From Ciona savignyi (taxonomy: Eukaryota > Chordata > Ascidiacea > Phlebobranchia > Cionidae): 64,000 bases of DNA. Location of the stretch: assembly GCA_000149265.1 (NCBI GenBank), contig CH003313.1, positions 593,160 through 657,159 on the forward strand, written 5' to 3'. The notes under the pieces are model-generated. The model was not told the origin of the DNA. It saw only the letters and a program-made list of their open reading frames with translations, and ran no database searches. Shown here piece after piece: positions 11,861 through 25,925 of the stretch. Made by a program: the position numbers and the translations under genes. Every line of letters starts with the position of its first letter. The stretch's first letter is position 1.

Positions 11861-13415
11861 ATGGAGGTTGTGAACTATACTCTGATATTAACCTTGCAAA
11901 TAATATTAATCGTCTACGATATCTTTGTAAACGCATTCATTGACTTGTTAAACCCCGAAAATGTTATTCAACTAGTTCTTTTCGTGTAAGTAAACCTGGA
12001 TTATGATAATTTAGACAAAAAAAATCTCTATTCTGCTTTTCTACATGACCTAATGTCCATCTATTTTGTTTTTATTGATTAGAATTGGTTACCATTACCA
12101 GAGTGATTCTGCATTCAATCCCCACCCCCTGCACTAATCTGCATGGTTGTGCCCAGTATGAAAAGCATGGCACTGAAAATACACTTTTTACATTGTAATT
12201 TGATGTGTACCCTAATCATATTGTATTGTTAATAAGATTATGGTACACATTTTTTAATAAGATTATGATGCACTTGGTACGACCAATAAGCTGGGTAGGT
12301 TAGTGCTTCGCCATGTACGTAAGAAAGGCACTTAACGGACATTGCTTAAACCCAGTGAATTTATGAGTTCTAATAAATTTAAAGTATGTTCCAATCATAT
12401 ACAACACACTGTAATAGCTACAGTAATCCGGCAATGAATGTAAGATGATCTGCTAATTGCCGGTTTGTTAAATTCCGTGTTACCATTCATGGGGATAAAC
12501 ATGAAAAACCTATCCTCCACTTTTGCAAAGTTGGCAAGACAACAAGTGTATGGTACAAGTACACCACTAACCATTCTGTATTCACAGTCTTCAAGACATC
12601 TGTTTGTTGTTCCAGCTGGTTGTATTATGTCTGGAAATATTCAACACAACCACATCACAAGCTGGATTCATTTCAAGAATGATGAAAAAATTTGCGCCCT
12701 GCTTAATTGTGACCGCAGTCTACCTTACATTGAGTGTAGCCTTGTGTGGCCAGACATTAGCATTAAGGTAATAATATTAAACTCTTTTATTTTGTTTTAA
12801 AAAACAAGGTTAATTGTGCATAGGCCTGTCAATAGGACAGTTTGAGTTTAGTTTTTGACTCATTTTGGTATTGTTCTTTTAAGGTTAAGAATATGTAAGG
12901 TTAAGAATACGAAAAAAGGTTTTTACTCTCCCTTATGCAGCTACAAAGTAACTCATCATTGTATTAATTAATATGTCTATTAAAATAAACTTGACTAAGC
13001 TTTAGAACATATACTTCAACTAATGAGTTTCAAAAAGTAACAAGGTAAATTGAACATAGAATAGTTGTTTTGGCCACTCGCTGGGCTTTATGACCAAATT
13101 GGTATCAGCAAGCACAATTTTCACTTAAATAAGAATGCCTTCAACCCGCTTTCACTAAGCTATGCTTGCGAAAATCGCATCCGTGAACATGATGACCTCC
13201 AGGTATCCCATCAATAAACCTTATTCATGTATCACAGATGGGCTGACACATCAGTGAATGTGTATGCGCATGGTGGATTCTACACCATATACATCCTGCA
13301 ACGGTTGTGGTCGCCTATCTATTACTACACGTACAAACGAACTGCTATGCGATTGGCCGACCCGATATTTTACAAAAATGCTGACTGGCTTAGAAGGCAG
13401 CTGTCACCAAGATGA
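11861..13415 (+). CDS. TMEM138: Transmembrane protein 138
   Basis: Three exons, 11861-11985, 12588-12767 and 13238-13415, joined in phase by GT-AG introns, encode 160 residues (vertebrate protein 162). Recognisable blocks in family order are VYDIFVNAFIDLL and VIQLVLF in exon 1, LQDICLLFQ and LIVTAVYL in exon 2, and YTYKRTAMRLADPIFY plus WLRRQL in exon 3. Four hydrophobic helices are expected. In vertebrates TMEM138 acts in primary cilium formation and is mutated in Joubert syndrome; in tunicates a ciliary role is inference. The gene is head-to-head with the hexosaminidase and has a SINE in intron 1. Length, start and end all fit, so the call is firm. Confidence 0.95.
12278..12518 (-). mobile_element. 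SINE family A copy in TMEM138 intron 1
   Basis: Degenerate but nearly full-length reverse copy: 'gaccaataagctgggtaggtt', 'ttaacggacattgcttaaac', 'tcatatacaacacactgtaa', 'attcatggggataaacatga'. Confidence 0.65.
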
Positions 13416-14466
13416 TTTATTTCTTATTTTTTTATCGTTTTACCTGGTTGTTTTTGAGCTTCTTTTATATATACCCGGTACTTAGTATTAACAGTTTTGT
13501 ACACACTAGTACATTGCAATAATGTACCAATACAACGTTTTACATTTTTATGTTACTTTAACATACCCAGGTACCATACCTCTCTTAATAATTGTAGTGC
13601 ACAATCTAGTTTAAATAAATATTTTTTTCTGTGAGAAACCCAAATCTATGATAGGTTTGCTCATATTAGCATCATGTTAGCACTCAATAGTTAAAATTAA
13701 GTACTTTTTTGCAAGACAACGAAAATTCAACTTACTTTTTTAAATATATTTTAATGAATGTCTTTGATAAAACTTTTTACAACAAATACAAAATTTGTTA
13801 CTATTCTGCATGCTACAGATATACCGATAATCATGATTGTCCGCCTACATAGTCTAAAATACTGAGGAAAGAGGTAACGACAAGAGTGAATGATTCGACT
13901 TTCACTTATGACCTAGTTATGTTTGGGCTATTTACCAGTAGCGATTAACACATGCAATAGTTATGGACTGTATGTTAATAAGACGATTATTCATGACTAT
14001 TGTTGCCCCCACTCATTCGGATAAACATGGTAATTTTCTCACAGTTGTTAGAAACTTAAAAGTTGCAGCTCAAACACTTTATCCAAAAAAGGAAAAAAGA
14101 CTCATAAAAAACTTGCAACCATTTTGTACATATCTTGTATTAGCACATTGCATCATCACTTTACAACACTCCTTCAGCCTTTAATGATTCAATATCATTC
14201 GTTTCAACAAATAATGAGTTAGTACTGTAAGCAAGAAAACCTCGTATAGAACCAGCAAGAATTATATACAAATGTAAAAGAGCTGTACAAAACATTTGGG
14301 GAGAATAATATCTGGAACTTCTGGCGTAAATTGCTGGGGTAAAGTGACATTTTTTGCAGAATTTAAGTGCGAGATGAAAACAAAAAGCAGGTTGTCACCG
14401 ACTGTTCGTACTAGCAGCACAACCAACTTTGAGTGAGGTTTTAAGACAGTATGGGCTATGACATCA
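13416..14466. other. Convergent intergenic region between TMEM138 and the SLC6 gene
   Basis: Contains the 3' untranslated sequence of both genes. AT-rich; no further gene or clear repeat was recognised. Confidence 0.5.
13614..13619 (+). terminator. Polyadenylation signal AATAAA of TMEM138
   Basis: AATAAA lies about 200 bases after the TMEM138 stop codon and is the first canonical hexamer there. Confidence 0.5.
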
Positions 14467-17400
14467 CTATGCAGGTACTGGTGTCATGGCGAGGGATTCG
14501 CGAGGCTGAGCTTGACCTCCGACTTCAGGGCGAAGAAGTGAGAAACATCGCTGTCGAATGGGGGGACTTCAATTGATTTAGGAATAGGAAATTTATGCCC
14601 GGTGAGTTGGGAAACCAAGGGGGTTAACACATCGGCAATCAACAGATTACCTTCGGGTTATCTGCGCTTTTTATTAAATAAAATACAACACCTATCCCTA
14701 TCCCTAGAAATTGATCTACGAGGGATAACTATAACACAATTTTTAGATTACATGAGTTCACAGTTAAATTGTGATAGATCATCGGCCAGTTTTTGTTAAA
14801 CCCATTAAATTCAAGCCATATCACTAAGTGCATTGTCCAAGAATACATTTGACTAGTAGGTTGACGGTCCAACAAAGTAATATTTAACACAACTGGCAGA
14901 ACCAGCTGCATATATATATATATACAAGTTCTTAAATAAAAGCACTTTACAGAGATGCTGTTCATGGTTATAGAAATAAAAATTTTTTTGTTCAGATAGC
15001 AAAGTAGACCTCTTTACTATTCTAGATTAGTTATTTTAAAATTTTACAATATATTCGAGTAATGTAAATTCCACTTTTCACACTATTAAGTTAAATCAAG
15101 AAAAATATGGAAAATTAGTAATAAAAGAATAAATTATTTCAACTTTAAGGCCTTCATTGTATTTACTACATTGATGGTGTCGGAAGGATGTGTAATGGGA
15201 ACCAATCCAGTTCAGTTAAGATAAAATAGTTGAGTCCCAACCAAGTAGATTGTGTTTGTTATTCTCGAATATTATCAACTACAATAGCTTGATCTTTTAT
15301 TACTAATGGACTGAAATTTGTGGATTATACAAGTCTAGTTTAATGAGAGACAAGTTAAGATTTATTTTTCTAACACATACTGGGAGTTTGAATACATTAT
15401 CACTTGACTATAGATTTTTGTGTGTTTGCCGTTTTCCCATATAAAGCAGTGCAGTGTTTAAAAATTGGTAGGAAGGGAAGTATACAAATCTAACGGAATT
15501 GTAATGTGCCTAAATACCTGCTTTGGGGTTCCAGCCTCCACAATATACCGATAGAGTGCGTATGCAGGAACTATTGAGATGGAAGAAAGAGTGATCGTCC
15601 ATCCAAGTGCTGTTGACCAATCAGGGAAGACATAGGAACCGTACTCAAGATTTGAGGTGAAAATGAAACTCATCACTATCATGAACTGCAAGAAATCACG
15701 TGATTAGGATGAATATTTCCAGAGTGGTAAAACTATAGTCATTATTACTTAGATTTGTCAGATTTCTCGGAGTCACAGTTGAGTTGCCAGGGCTTAAAAT
15801 TTTGCTAACTGTTTAATAGTTATGCAATTTAAGTTTGTGTGCTTTTGAATACTGTATTTTAAGTGTATGGAGTAGAACAGTAAAAAACTATAAAATAAAC
15901 GAATATATTGTGTAGCTGGTTGAGAATAAATATTTCAAATGGCTGATTACCAGTCTGCTAAGAGAACAACTTCGGAACAAAGAGTTCTTTGTAACTGCCA
16001 ATAGTCTGTTAAGCCCACGGCTAATTTAACTATTCTTGTCAAGATGAAAATACTTTCTTGACACTGAGCATTAGGTTACTACAAAGTGGTTGTACGCATA
16101 CGTGGTAAGCTTGGTTCTGCCTCATGATAACTGTCAATCAAATTTATTGAACCTTTGAATGTACAAACTTTATAGGTTACCTGACATGTTATATTAAGTT
16201 AAGTTTATTGTAAATGCTGGTGTTTTTAACAAAATTTCACTCATTTAGTGTCATGTGCTCCTACATAATAAACTAAAGAATCACACCTTAAAACATCATT
16301 TTTAATATTAAAAAAACTAATATATATTAAATTTGTATTATTATCATATTAAGCATAACACCTTAAAAAATAAATTATTTTTATTACGCCTAAAGTCTAA
16401 ATTAAAGTCTTAAGTCTACATTAAAGTTTTGCAATGCAATTATCATATAATGGACACAACATAAACCTTACCGAAACAAAAAGTGGGCTGATGTACTTCC
16501 AACACACCCTCCAGTAAAGCCCAGGCCCAAAACCCAACATTGCTTTGATGTCCTCACATAACCGATCAATACCTGCAGGTTGAAATCACAGGTTCACTTT
16601 TGTTTATATCTCGATTTACATGTTATATTAACCACCATAAATTTCCTTATTACGTTATTTTTTGAGTCTATTAGTAAATGAGAATGCATTTTATAAACAA
16701 ACAAAATGTTTGATATTTATCACTCTTTCTAGTTGGGTAACTTGAAGCAACTCAGTAGATTAAAATGGACCAATTAAAAAGTATTATTTAATATTAAACT
16801 ATAGTAGTTGTGGACATTAAGTAAACTGATGATTACCATGTTATTACAAGCGACATTGTCACACCCATGGAAAATGAGTCTATTTTAGTACAGGAAAATA
16901 TGGCTTTTAAGTTTTACTAGTTTACTTAGTCACGATGCCACATACATTTACTATAAGCACTTAAAAAAAGAAGAAATCATTTGTTGTTTATATGCCAAAT
17001 TGTACAGGCTTGCAGAAGACAGACGGAAGACATTAATTTTTGACAGCATCTCAATTCATTAAATTTTTAAATAGTAGATATTGAAATGCCTAGTCATTTT
17101 ATCAACCTACTTCCCACAGATAAATTGCAGAGCAGATGAACCATACAAAACTGATCAATCAAATATGGCAGGTTTAACCTAGTTTGTTCATTGTGGGTTT
17201 TTTACATATTACAAAACTAAGATTAATTAGGACACATGAAATAAAGTGCAAAGCATGAATCCTGAAAACTCGGAAAGATTAAAAATTATGAATACGTTAT
17301 CAATGCACACTTTCATCCTGCCAGGTTCCAATCTAAAAATAGCTCATTTTCCCTGTGCATAACAGCATTGATGTGCAAAACAGCAGTTAGAATGTCGTAA

Positions 17401-20400
17401 AGGCCAAAAGATTGATCCGATTATCATATGGGTCATTGGTTAAGGGCAAACCATGTAAATAATTGTTCTGAAGTAGGGAATAGAGGATTGCAAAGTTTTT
17501 ACAATGGATTATGGAAAATATAAGCTATTTAAGTAATGGAAAGTACAAAAACGACCAAAATGTTAAATAAATTGTACTGAAATACCCCAATTATTAAATA
17601 TGTGCATATTTGATACTAACTTTGCAAAACAAAATTGTTATGTTCGCGTATTACGTCGGAACTCACCATAAAACCATGTGACTGAGATCGATTCGAGCAA
17701 CACGACTGTCATGATGGCAGGTCCAGTCGCGTAAACTTCCAGCAGCGTCATAAGATACACCCCTCCCTCTGTGGTTGTTGCCAGCGCAAGCAGAAAACTC
17801 ACGCTCAACAAGCCGAGGACAAATTTCTCGCGATGTTTCCCGATTGTCTCTGGGAACTCGTCGGAAAATCCAGTGATCACAGCCTCCAGACCTCCAAACT
17901 TTTGGACACAGAATAATCAAAATGTAAATACAGAATAAGCAAAATTCAGAATAATTTTAGGGTAGGAATAGGATACTCTTAAAATACAGAACAATAGAAT
18001 CCTTTTATTACCATGTTTCCCAACCCAATGGAGGATACATCATATCACTTCTACCTACCATTTTAGGTATCGGTTGGGTTAGAATACACATTTTTAATTG
18101 TTATTTGTGAATACATAAAATACAGTTTGTGATGTATTTCTTTATGCATTTATAATCGTTAAATATTTCGATGTATTGTTGCCGACAAGAATTGGAATAC
18201 ATTTGGGTTTTACGACCTCATTCATATATTTTTTCAAAAGGTTTTAATTTTATTTTTTCACTTCGACTGTTGTTTTGTCATTTTCACCGCATGCCTTTTG
18301 CTAAATTTTAAAATTGTTTTTTTTTAATCATTGTTGTTAAAAGAAAAAAAACTACACTGGCGTAAAATCTTTAAATTCCAGCAACCAGGATATAAGTATA
18401 CCACTGACCCAACGAAGCACATCTTATACGCACGAGTCTACTTACAGAGCTGTCCAGTCCCAGAGTAATTATCATGAGGAAAAAAATGATGGAGAAGAAA
18501 ACGGATCCGTTGAATGTTGTGAGAGCTTGTCCGTATACCACGAATAACAATCCCACTCCTGGAACAATGGGAGAAGGTAATAGTGGCTCTGGTTCAGATA
18601 TATGTCAGTTAATCTTAGCGATATAAAAAAAATATATATTAAGATCAAATGATATTAAAATGCTAAAATCATTATGATGAAGATTGTTTATTATTCCATT
18701 GATGACAGGTATATAAAAAAACAATAAATTTATTTATTAACCATTGAAATAATCAAATTCAAAATTCTATATTTAAAACAAGCAATATGGTCAGAGAACC
18801 TCTACTGACAGCTAGTGGATCACCTGGGGTTGTAACCTCCTCGATATCAGTTTTATGATGAAGATGCGCCATGTAGCCCAGCACTGAGAAGACAACGAAT
18901 CCAGCCATGAAACTCGTCAAGCAATTCACCACACTTGTGATGAAAGCATCCCTGTGTGCCAAGAGGTTTGCAAGTTATATCAGGAAGTTAAGTTTATTGT
19001 ATTTTGACTTTAAACTATTGGATAAAGTTAACTGATGACATCAAGGTACATTTAAAGGTTTAACAGCATTATTTTTTTTTCGTTATACAGTACGTAATTA
19101 TTGATTTGTATTAACTACTATGGTTATCCCTTTTACACTTCCTCCTTAGCTTAAAATAATTTAGCCATTTTTGCAAATGTAATGAAGGAGCGAAGAAATA
19201 ACCTAACTAAACTAACTTTAAACTGAATGGGTTAAATTTTATTATACCCAGATTATTTTTGAAGTTAATTTGCAGTTATGATTAGAAGGTTAATCTACTT
19301 TAGCCCAAAATTCTTAAAGCAAATAATGGTTATTACTGCAATTAAGATATATTATCTGACATTAAGTTTATTTCAAATAAAACTTCAAATGCACATATAT
19401 AATACTAATACCATGTCAATGCTTGTATAAAACTTCATGTTTTTTTAGTAATTTGGTTTAATCTTAGACTCACTGGAGCTTTTTGATAATTTACCATGCA
19501 AGAAACATCATATCCCACTTACCTGTAGCAATTGTTATCGAATCTGTTGTAGCTGGCTAATGCAATTAAGGTGCCAAACCCAGGTCCAAGAGAGAAAAAT
19601 ACCTGGTATTAAACACACTAATGTTATGATGCATGTTAAGATTAGATTCTTTGATAATTTCAGTTTAAGCCATTGTGACAATGAAATAAAACAGTCCAAT
19701 TAAATAAAAGGATAGCAGAGAAATGAAAAACCCACAAAAACTTGCAGTTTTGAAAGTTTTGTAAATAAATATGCATTTTTGAGGTGTTTCGCCTACGTGA
19801 CAGTCACCACTACCTCAGCTGTTTGTCGGCTAAATTGTTATCAGGGCAATCTAGTTATCTCATATATTGTGGCACATAAAAGTTTCCGCTTTACACCTGA
19901 ACGATTATATCAGTTCCGTTTAAAACTCAGCTCACAGGAAAAACACAAACAATACAGTTTATATACATTGTCAAATATTACAGCATAGGAAATCTTCAAG
20001 CCCATGTTTAATAAAACGCCCGTAGGTGTTATAAGGTGATTGTGAGACTCCTGTTTGCCAACAATGAAGGTTACATTTTGTACTTCAGTATTGTAAAAAA
20101 GATTTGCTACAGTTCTGATTTCTATCCATAAACCATGGGGTTTAAGCAACTTTCTGCCTTATCCATAGACAATTTCCTTGTCCAAAAACACAAACGACTA
20201 GCCTTGATTCTGACACCAGCATGAGCTAACCAGCTGGTACAATCAATACCTGAGTTGCAGCTTCCAGCCATACAGTTGGTTTTGCCAGCAGATGCCATTG
20301 AGGACTGAGATAATAGCTGATCCCGATAGAAGCCCCAGGTAGCATGGCTCCTCGCACCAGTAGGATGAACAACACAATGTACGGGAAAGTAGCAGTCACC

Positions 20401-23400
20401 CACACAACCTGCAAGTTTATTTCATTTTTTAACAACTAATTTCGAATGTGACAGTGACTAAGAATTATCCGTATTTTATCCCAACTAGTGGAACAAGGTA
20501 AGATGGTTGTAACATGTAAGATTACAACATGCCTATATTTGAACTAAGATATGGAGCTGTGTTTGAGACCACAGAAATGAAGGCAGTGTTCGTCAAGGGG
20601 GTTAAAACACACAATCTGAACACAGTAGTCAGGGTGAACTAGCACTTATATTTCCTCATGACCACCAACCTAAAATCCAATACCATGCAGTGAGACAAAT
20701 ATATAATCAACTCATTTAACAAAAATAAGTAAATACTGGTAAATACTAAATATAGATATTTGAATATTGATGTTTTTTCTTGATAACACAGTTTCATCGC
20801 ATTGCTTGGTTTTATCTTAGTATTGTTGGACAATCGCAACCACTAATGATTTAAACTAATGGAGTTAGAAAGATAATTCTAGCAAAAATCAGTGTAAACA
20901 GAAAATATAACTGTGAATGATGCTTCTTTTAGTGTAATAAGGATGGAACCCACACACTGTTTGGTTTGTTTGCAAATATTTAATGATGATTACATGTGTA
21001 AACACAGGCAATTTCTCCTAACGAATAATGATTGTGATTAAGTATTAATGACTGTGATTTATCAGCAGTATCCATGATGCAACAACTTGGAAAATCGAAA
21101 GCTTATCTGGATACAAACCAAAATAATAGTTTTTGTCATTCAGGTATAATATATTTTCAATTTTGAATATCATATGCCCACAGTCTGGTTACCAGACCAT
21201 TTTTTTTACTGTGCACTATACAAAATAGAATTTATTTTTTTAAACATTGGGTCAAAGCAATATTTTATTGCCTTATCCAACAATCTTAAGCATTAAGCTA
21301 GTGGTTGGTTTCAAACCCACAACCTTTCCACCGCTCATTTGTTTAACTGGAACTCGTTATCGGCGATAATTCAGGTAAACAGACATGTTGAGGTGTTGGT
21401 AACAAACCTTTCCAGATGATCTAACTCCCTTCCAGAGACAGAAGTATAGAATGAAGTAGACCACGAATAAGCAAACAACTATCTGCCATCGTGGGGGTCC
21501 AAGGTCACCCAATCCACTTGACTTGTAAACCTCTAAAACATGGCGGCTGCGGAAGGGTTACGGTTAACAACTGTTGTCAAATTTACATAATATAATTAGA
21601 ACTGTAGGTCTACCCATCAAAAATAAAAATGGGTTTGGCAGCCATTCCTGAATAAACCCACAGTAATTAATTGATTGGATTATAGACATGTTTTATTGAC
21701 TGTCGTTTTGTCATCTTTTTTCCTCTTTTCCTATTTTTATATAAGTTCTTTCTAAGGTTTTTTCGGCATTAACAAACAGTTAAAATTGGTAAAAAAATAA
21801 AAAAGGATAATTGTAGCATATTTTAAATTAAGATTGTTATAAAATAAAACAAAAAATTAAGAAGGTTTTAAAAGTAAGATAGATGAGAAAAAGTTGTCAA
21901 GTTACACACACTAGTTCCATTCACTGTATACTACCACTTTAATAAAGTTACTTAAAGTAGAAGATTGTATCATAAATATAACTGGTTACTCGAAGAATTG
22001 TTGGGCAGGAGACTGGGTGTCATTGCTCCAGGTTTGGTTGTGTGAAGCTGCTGCTATCTTGTCCAAACAGCGGTGGTCTGCCCATGTATGGTTGCATGAT
22101 GACCATGGTAATTCGTAGGCAAATGAACTGGGGATAAAAAAGATGAATCAAATGTTATTTTGCCCAAGGATGTTAATAATAAAGAAATATTTGTTAATAA
22201 TGTGATCTTACCCCCAGTGTATGAAACAGATACTGAAAATCGGGCGGAAAATAATTAAAAAATGATATCATTATATTGTTTTTTAAGTCTTAGAACGCCT
22301 TTTGTATTATAAAAATTCTTTCGGAACAAATAAACACAAGTAATAATGGGTATTGTTAAAGTAATTACAAGTACCACAAACTCATTCATTTATGACTGCG
22401 AGCTCTTACTCTCAATAATATATTGTACAAAATTTAACTGAGAATTTTGCGGAATATTAATTACAGAAAATATGTTTAAAATCACTGCACTGTATATATA
22501 TACCTGGTGCTAATTTTATGTGAGAATGGTTATGTGGTAAGCTTTGTCCACACAATCTTTTGGCTAATAAGCATTTAAGTTGCTAATAAAATCAAAGTGG
22601 AAATTATTTACCAATGGTAAATACTCACCTATACAAGTAATAAACAGCCCAACCGATGACTGTGTTGTAATAACTTGAAACATAAATCGCCATTAGACAG
22701 ATCGCATACCCCACCCCTGCAAATAAAGATCTTGGGGTAGTATAAAATTCTTTATAAACTTCAGGATCATTTTGGACATGTATTTTTAATTAAAAGCATC
22801 ATTTTAAGGATTAATTGCCCAACAGTATCTTTGAAAAACAAATAGGAAGTTAACTGAATACCCAAAGTAAGAGTTCTGTGTATACAAATGTTTTGTGAAT
22901 AATATTGTGTTTTTGTTGCAAAAAAATGGGAACGGGGAAGTTAAATGCTTATACGCAATCGTTGGCAGGTTACTAGGTAGGCGATTTGGTAAATTGTGGT
23001 CAAAAGGATGCCATTATATCCAGTATATTCAAATTAATTAACACCAACCATAATACCCAAGCGACGTACATAAAAACTTGATTTGTTAAACTACCATACC
23101 TACTCCCGTCATCGCCTATCCAGTAACCAACAGACGATTGCGTATTAGTGTCTACTTTGTCCTTGTCCCATTTTTGCAGTGGGGCCAATTTTGAAACACC
23201 ATATTCTTCAAACTTATTTACAGCCACATACATACGTTTATCTACACATACACAACCAACCTTTGAAAATCGGGCAAATCTTTTTCCATATTGAAATACA
23301 TCCACTTCTGTGGTATTGACCCAAAACAAGTTCAAGATAGAAAAGGGGGATTCCCCCAAATACGATCATCAAAAAGTACGGAATCAAAAATGCACCTGCA

Positions 23401-23958
23401 AAAATAATATTGTTTCAGGTATTGTAATATTTTATTCGCCATTTTTAATATCTGTAGAAATAATGAATAAATAAAACTAAAAGTTTAAATTTTAAGGATC
23501 CATTTCCATATATGTGCCTAGCGTTTTGTGTTTTATTCCTAGTTCAAAAGTGCCCGCGCCTTGTTACGTTTGTACATACAACTTCGCAGATGCTATACCA
23601 GTGTTTACACTTTACTCGGCTTCAACAAATATTTGGGGCAAATAAGAATTGGCAAAATATCAAACAGTCCACCTCCGCCATTCCTGAAACAAATGTATGG
23701 AAATCGCCAAACATTTCCCAGGTCAACGGCGAATCCAATCACTGAAAGTAAGAATTCAAATTTGTGGGACCATCTTTCCCGGTTCGGTGCGTCTTCATTT
23801 GAAAATTCACTGCTTGCCACTGAGAAATTCCGTTTGGATAGCAGACTTTTGCTCTCGGTAATTGCGTTGCCATTGTGGTCAGGCAAAGATGATTTTCCAT
23901 TCTTTCTGTTCGCTTTTTTGTAAGGCGATTGCTTTTTATCAGGAAGGCTAACACCCAT
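14467..23958 (-). CDS. SLC6A4-like: Sodium-dependent serotonin-transporter-like protein (SLC6 family), proximal 5' exon form
   Basis: Thirteen exons: 23673-23958, 23261-23395, 22629-22716, 21990-22127, 21408-21546, 20250-20408, 19523-19602, 18806-18951 (end may be 18800), 18446-18558, 17667-17898, 16472-16572, 15518-15685, 14467-14550. All phases agree; the product is about 622 residues with 12 membrane helices. The first ATG is at 23958. Helix 1 has [18 protein letters not shown], including the Asp that binds the amine in monoamine transporters. [20 protein letters not shown] and GYAIC...SSYYNT match serotonin transporters rather than dopamine or noradrenaline transporters. The large outer loop has two Cys and the glycosylation sites NHT, NQT and [34 protein letters not shown] and [14 protein letters not shown] follow in order. 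It should import amine with Na+ and Cl-. Substrate is inferred. Confidence 0.93.
14578..14700 (+). mobile_element. SINE family A 5' fragment
   Basis: Degenerate 'aggaataggaaatttatgcc', then 'aaccaagggggttaacacat', 'ggcaatcaacagattacc' and 'cgggttatctg', in the last SLC6 intron just upstream of the terminal exon. Confidence 0.55.
21600..21830. repeat. Dispersed repeat B copy
   Basis: The stretch around 'attgattggattatagacat' and 'tgactgtcgttttgtcat' recurs as 'attgattcgattatagacgt' and 'cggctgccgttttgtcgg' near 43261-43310. I do not recognise the family. Confidence 0.45.
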
Positions 23959-25925
23959 TTTCAACCTATAGACTTATTCTACGAATAACTGTTGCTGGCT
24001 TCAACCTATATAATATATACACCAACATTTCTCAGTAAAGTGCAGAAGTAAAAACAAGTCCAATTTACGTCAATAGAAACCCAATAACCGTCTGACGCAT
24101 AAGATATAGATTTCATAGCGGTGTTATACTGTCATTTTATCAAAGAAATGTAAAGTGTTATTGTGGCCTACTACTGCAAAAACAGGCTTTCTAAGCACAC
24201 AAAAAATGAAAGAAACCCTATCTGACTTAAACGCAGTTGTAAAAGTTAAACAACCCTATCTTTATCGTAATGTATTTCCACTGAGCTGAGCTAAAATCTT
24301 CGCTGTAGGTTTGTTCCCTGTGCGCCTTTCTCGGCCATTTATTTAAAAAAGAACGCTAATCGCGAAGCGTCTGAAGTGTTATAGAACAAGAATAGCTCAG
24401 CGAGGGATTCTTGTCTCAATTTTAAACCTCATTATTGCCTAGCGGAAAGCCATAATTGGCCTTTGTAGGGGCAGTTCTACCTCCCACACGTTGGTACGAT
24501 TTTAGTGTTGAAACAAAAACTACAAGCAAGTATTTTAGAGCATTGATAGGGTTGCATTTACACAACAATATATTGTACAAATAATACAAATCATTTTGTT
24601 TTAAATGCATTAACTGCGAAGTTCAGCTAGCCAAAAATCAAACAGTTAACTTAATTTCGTCTAGCGGGCACTTATGAAGCGTAATGTTACGTTAACAAAC
24701 TCTTTCTTCGTAGCCTACCCACAAATATGTGTATCACAGTCTACTCCCAGACAGGAGCTTCAACCGATATACACGCATTTTTCACCTTCCAGAAAACATA
24801 CGCGCAGCTGCACGCGCTTAAATATTGACTGACTCTTAGATTGAAGTCGTTTATATAAAGGGCCGCGAGACGTTTTTAAGATCCTTATCGCTACATAAAA
24901 CGCAAATTCTGAAACGAAACAATTTCTCTCCTAAAATTTAAAATACTTTATCCCGCTGTGTGTGATATATTACAAAACCTCTGTTTGACAGTTCGGAGCT
25001 GAACAATTTTTGACCTTTTTATTAATATTTGGCGAAATGCAAAAATAGTAGTTTTGACACTTTTACTCGACTTTTATACGCGTCTACTTTTGTGTATGTC
25101 TATGTTAACGTACTTTTGTGTATGTCTTTGTTAACATACTTTTGTGTATGTCTATGTTTACGTACTTTTGTGTATGTCTAAGTTTACGTACTTTTGTGTG
25201 TGTCTATGTTATTAAATGAGTTAAATCATCTATCAAATGAGACTGAATCATCGTTTTACACAGGTATACGGGGTTTTAAAAGCGATTTGATTTTTATTTG
25301 ATTTTTTTAAACTGAATGGCGTGCTTAACAATTGTGGTTTTTCCGATTTTTATCGTTTTGTTTTTGATTTAAATTTAAAACATGTAAGTCTTAAATTGTT
25401 GTATAATTGCTGTATATTCCAAGGAGCGAAATTGTAAAACACTAAATTTAGGCTTGCGCTTAACAACTAAAACATATAATATATTAAACCTCTTAACCTA
25501 CTAACCTACCTTTGACGCTGTACACCGGGTACGAATAACAACAAGGTTAATCATTAACAAATCGATTATTATCACTATGTGCGCTTTGCTCGTAGATTTT
25601 TTACAATAATAGCGCAGTCTAACGATAAAAATAATTTTGTTTTGTTATGAAGTTGGGGTCAACACAAAAGATGTTTTGACATTCGTAAGAGAATCACGTG
25701 ATCAGTTACACTGCTTTGGTCGTAACAGTGTGTTGTACATATAGGCAATATTGCTTGTTTTGTGTAATGAAATAATCTACTTTTAGGAGACTAGCAACAA
25801 TCCCGTTTTGAAGCAGAAACCTTTTGAATATTCGTGCGACGCACTGCCACTCATCCGTACAAGTAAATATAGCATATTTATAGTTTACATTGTACCAAGT
25901 AGTCAGTCGAGGTTTGTATTCTTAC
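23959..25925. other. Spacer between the two 5' exon sets of the SLC6 gene
   Basis: Likely contains the promoter and 5' untranslated sequence for the proximal exon and is intronic for the distal form. The only clear structure is a 26-base minisatellite at 25085-25211. No transporter exon was found here on either strand. Confidence 0.5.
25085..25211. repeat. 26-base minisatellite, five copies
   Basis: Five tandem units start at 25085, 25111, 25137, 25163 and 25189, each close to TACTTTTGTGTATGTCTATG plus a 6-base variable tail such as TTAACG or TTTACG. Copies differ at a few positions. Confidence 0.92.

Noticed and set aside
12465..12800. 111-residue plus-strand frame
   Set aside because: Wrong frame over the SINE and TMEM138 exon 2; the TMEM138 frame is the conserved one.
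25085..25211. CRISPR-like array
   Set aside because: Units are directly contiguous with no unique spacers; it is an ordinary minisatellite in an animal genome.
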